Origin: Natrinema hispanicum
GTDB lineage: Archaea > Halobacteriota > Halobacteria > Halobacteriales > Natrialbaceae
Reading direction: 5' to 3'
Length of the DNA stretch: 64,000 bases
Assembly (NCBI RefSeq): GCF_004217335.1
Contig: NZ_SHMP01000006.1
Coordinates: forward strand, 124,001 to 188,000
The translations under genes and the position numbers were made by a program. The notes under the pieces were generated by a model. The model had not been told where the DNA came from, ran no database searches, and was given only the letters and a program-made list of their open reading frames with translations. This document shows, in pieces, positions 63,546 through 64,000 of this stretch; position 1 is the first letter of the stretch; every line of letters starts with the position of its first letter.

Positions 63546-64000
63546 ATGGGCGTGTCCGTCGCTCCGAATCCCACCGAAATATTCGACCGCGCCGTCGACG
63601 AAGGCGAACGGCGACTCACGCAGTCGACGCTCGAGCTCGCGGCGACCAGCTTCATTGCGGGGTTCACGGTCGTCTTCGGTATCGCTGCGCTGGGGGTCGT
63701 CGACGGACTGGTTCAACCGCGGTTCGGGGACATCGCGCATATTGCGGGTGCGCTTGCCTTTGGCGTCGGCGTTGTGTTCCTGGTCATCGGTCGAACGGAG
63801 CTCTTCAACGAGAACTTCGTTGCTCCGGCCGCCAAGGCGGTCGATCAGGACGGCTCGTGGATGCTTCGATCGCTCGGCCGCCTCTGGACTGTGACCCTTG
63901 TTTTCAATCTCATCGGTGGATTCCTCTTCGCGTTCGTCTTCGCCGTCGACGGCGTCCTTCCGTCAGGATCGGCGCATGCGTTGGCGCAGACCGCCGAGGG
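63546..64000 (+). CDS. Formate/nitrite transporter family protein (3' end outside window)
   Basis: The first 151 residues are visible from MGVSVAPNPTEIFDRAVDEG. Hydrophobic helices FIAGFTVVFGIAALGVV, GALAFGVGVVFLVIGRTELF and LWTVTLVFNLIGGFLFAFVFAV match the start of the FNT pentameric channel family (formate, nitrite, hydrosulfide). TTATTTATC about 25 bases before the ATG is the TATA box. Substrate not predictable from this part. Confidence 0.85.
   Translation, partial: MGVSVAPNPTEIFDRAVDEGERRLTQSTLELAATSFIAGFTVVFGIAALGVVDGLVQPRFGDIAHIAGALAFGVGVVFLVIGRTELFNENFVAPAAKAVDQDGSWMLRSLGRLWTVTLVFNLIGGFLFAFVFAVDGVLPSGSAHALAQTAE

Noticed and set aside
1..64000. CRISPR array, rRNA genes, insertion sequences
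   Set aside because: No regular repeat-spacer pattern, no rRNA sequence and no transposase-like protein was found.

Overview
The window reads as the chromosome of a halophilic archaeon, most likely from the Natrinema/Haloterrigena group of the Natrialbales. The reasons are a GC-rich sequence, proteins very rich in Asp and Glu, many genes with a TATA-like box about 25-30 bases before the start codon and no room for a leader, and typical haloarchaeal genes (DpsA, HTH-10/Bat-type regulators, short CxxC proteins, archaeal L11 and L1-L10-L12). The genus is an inference from gene content.

Layout. 1-3.5 kb: end of an unknown gene, UspA, a macro-domain protein, and an iron-responsive-looking pair (a 57-residue ORF behind a palindromic iron box, and dpsA). 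3.5-12 kb: aldehyde dehydrogenase, Tat lipoprotein, PfkB kinase, YihY/BrkB protein and a complete zinc-type ABC transporter. 12-16 kb: ADP-forming acyl-CoA synthetase coupled to a BioD-like/DRTGG protein. 16-25.5 kb: DHH-TrkA_N phosphoesterase, tRNA-Lys(CTT) with a duplicated 3' end, MobB, an HTH-10 regulator, enoyl-CoA hydratase, purM, and an M50 protease coupled to a TraB membrane protein. 25.7-31 kb: very small CxxC proteins, a HAD phosphatase, ATP-type PEP carboxykinase and CutA.

31-38.5 kb: ribosomal protein L11 is separated from L1-L10-L12 by about 4.7 kb of accessory DNA. That DNA holds two divergent secreted proteins with matching SipW-cognate-like signal peptides, one ending in a frameshifted NosL domain, then a dedicated S26 signal peptidase with an extra extracellular domain, and a membrane protein. 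This looks like an archaeal counterpart of the bacterial SipW/TasA secretion cassette. 38.5-46 kb: TctA-like permease, BtpA protein, a frameshifted Old Yellow Enzyme, a redoxin, an FMN-binding protein, an Lrp regulator and an aminotransferase. 46-54 kb: a PAS-PAS-GAF sensor that has lost its catalytic residues, purL, two divergent OsmC paralogs, and an overlapping PHP/asparagine-synthase pair. 54-64 kb: cupin, Mrp ATPase, an FeS/NrfD/small-membrane-protein operon with no catalytic subunit behind an HTH-10 regulator, an alpha/beta hydrolase, a 41-residue Cys protein, gatCA, and the start of a formate/nitrite transporter.

The most unusual non-coding signal is a family of at least seven 80-88 bp intergenic repeats with inverted ends (left end close to ACGGACNCCTGTCAG, right end close to GGGACAGCAGNCCGTAT) and an inner hairpin. 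Five of the seven lie 3' of a gene in that gene's orientation, and four of these begin within about ten bases of its stop codon.
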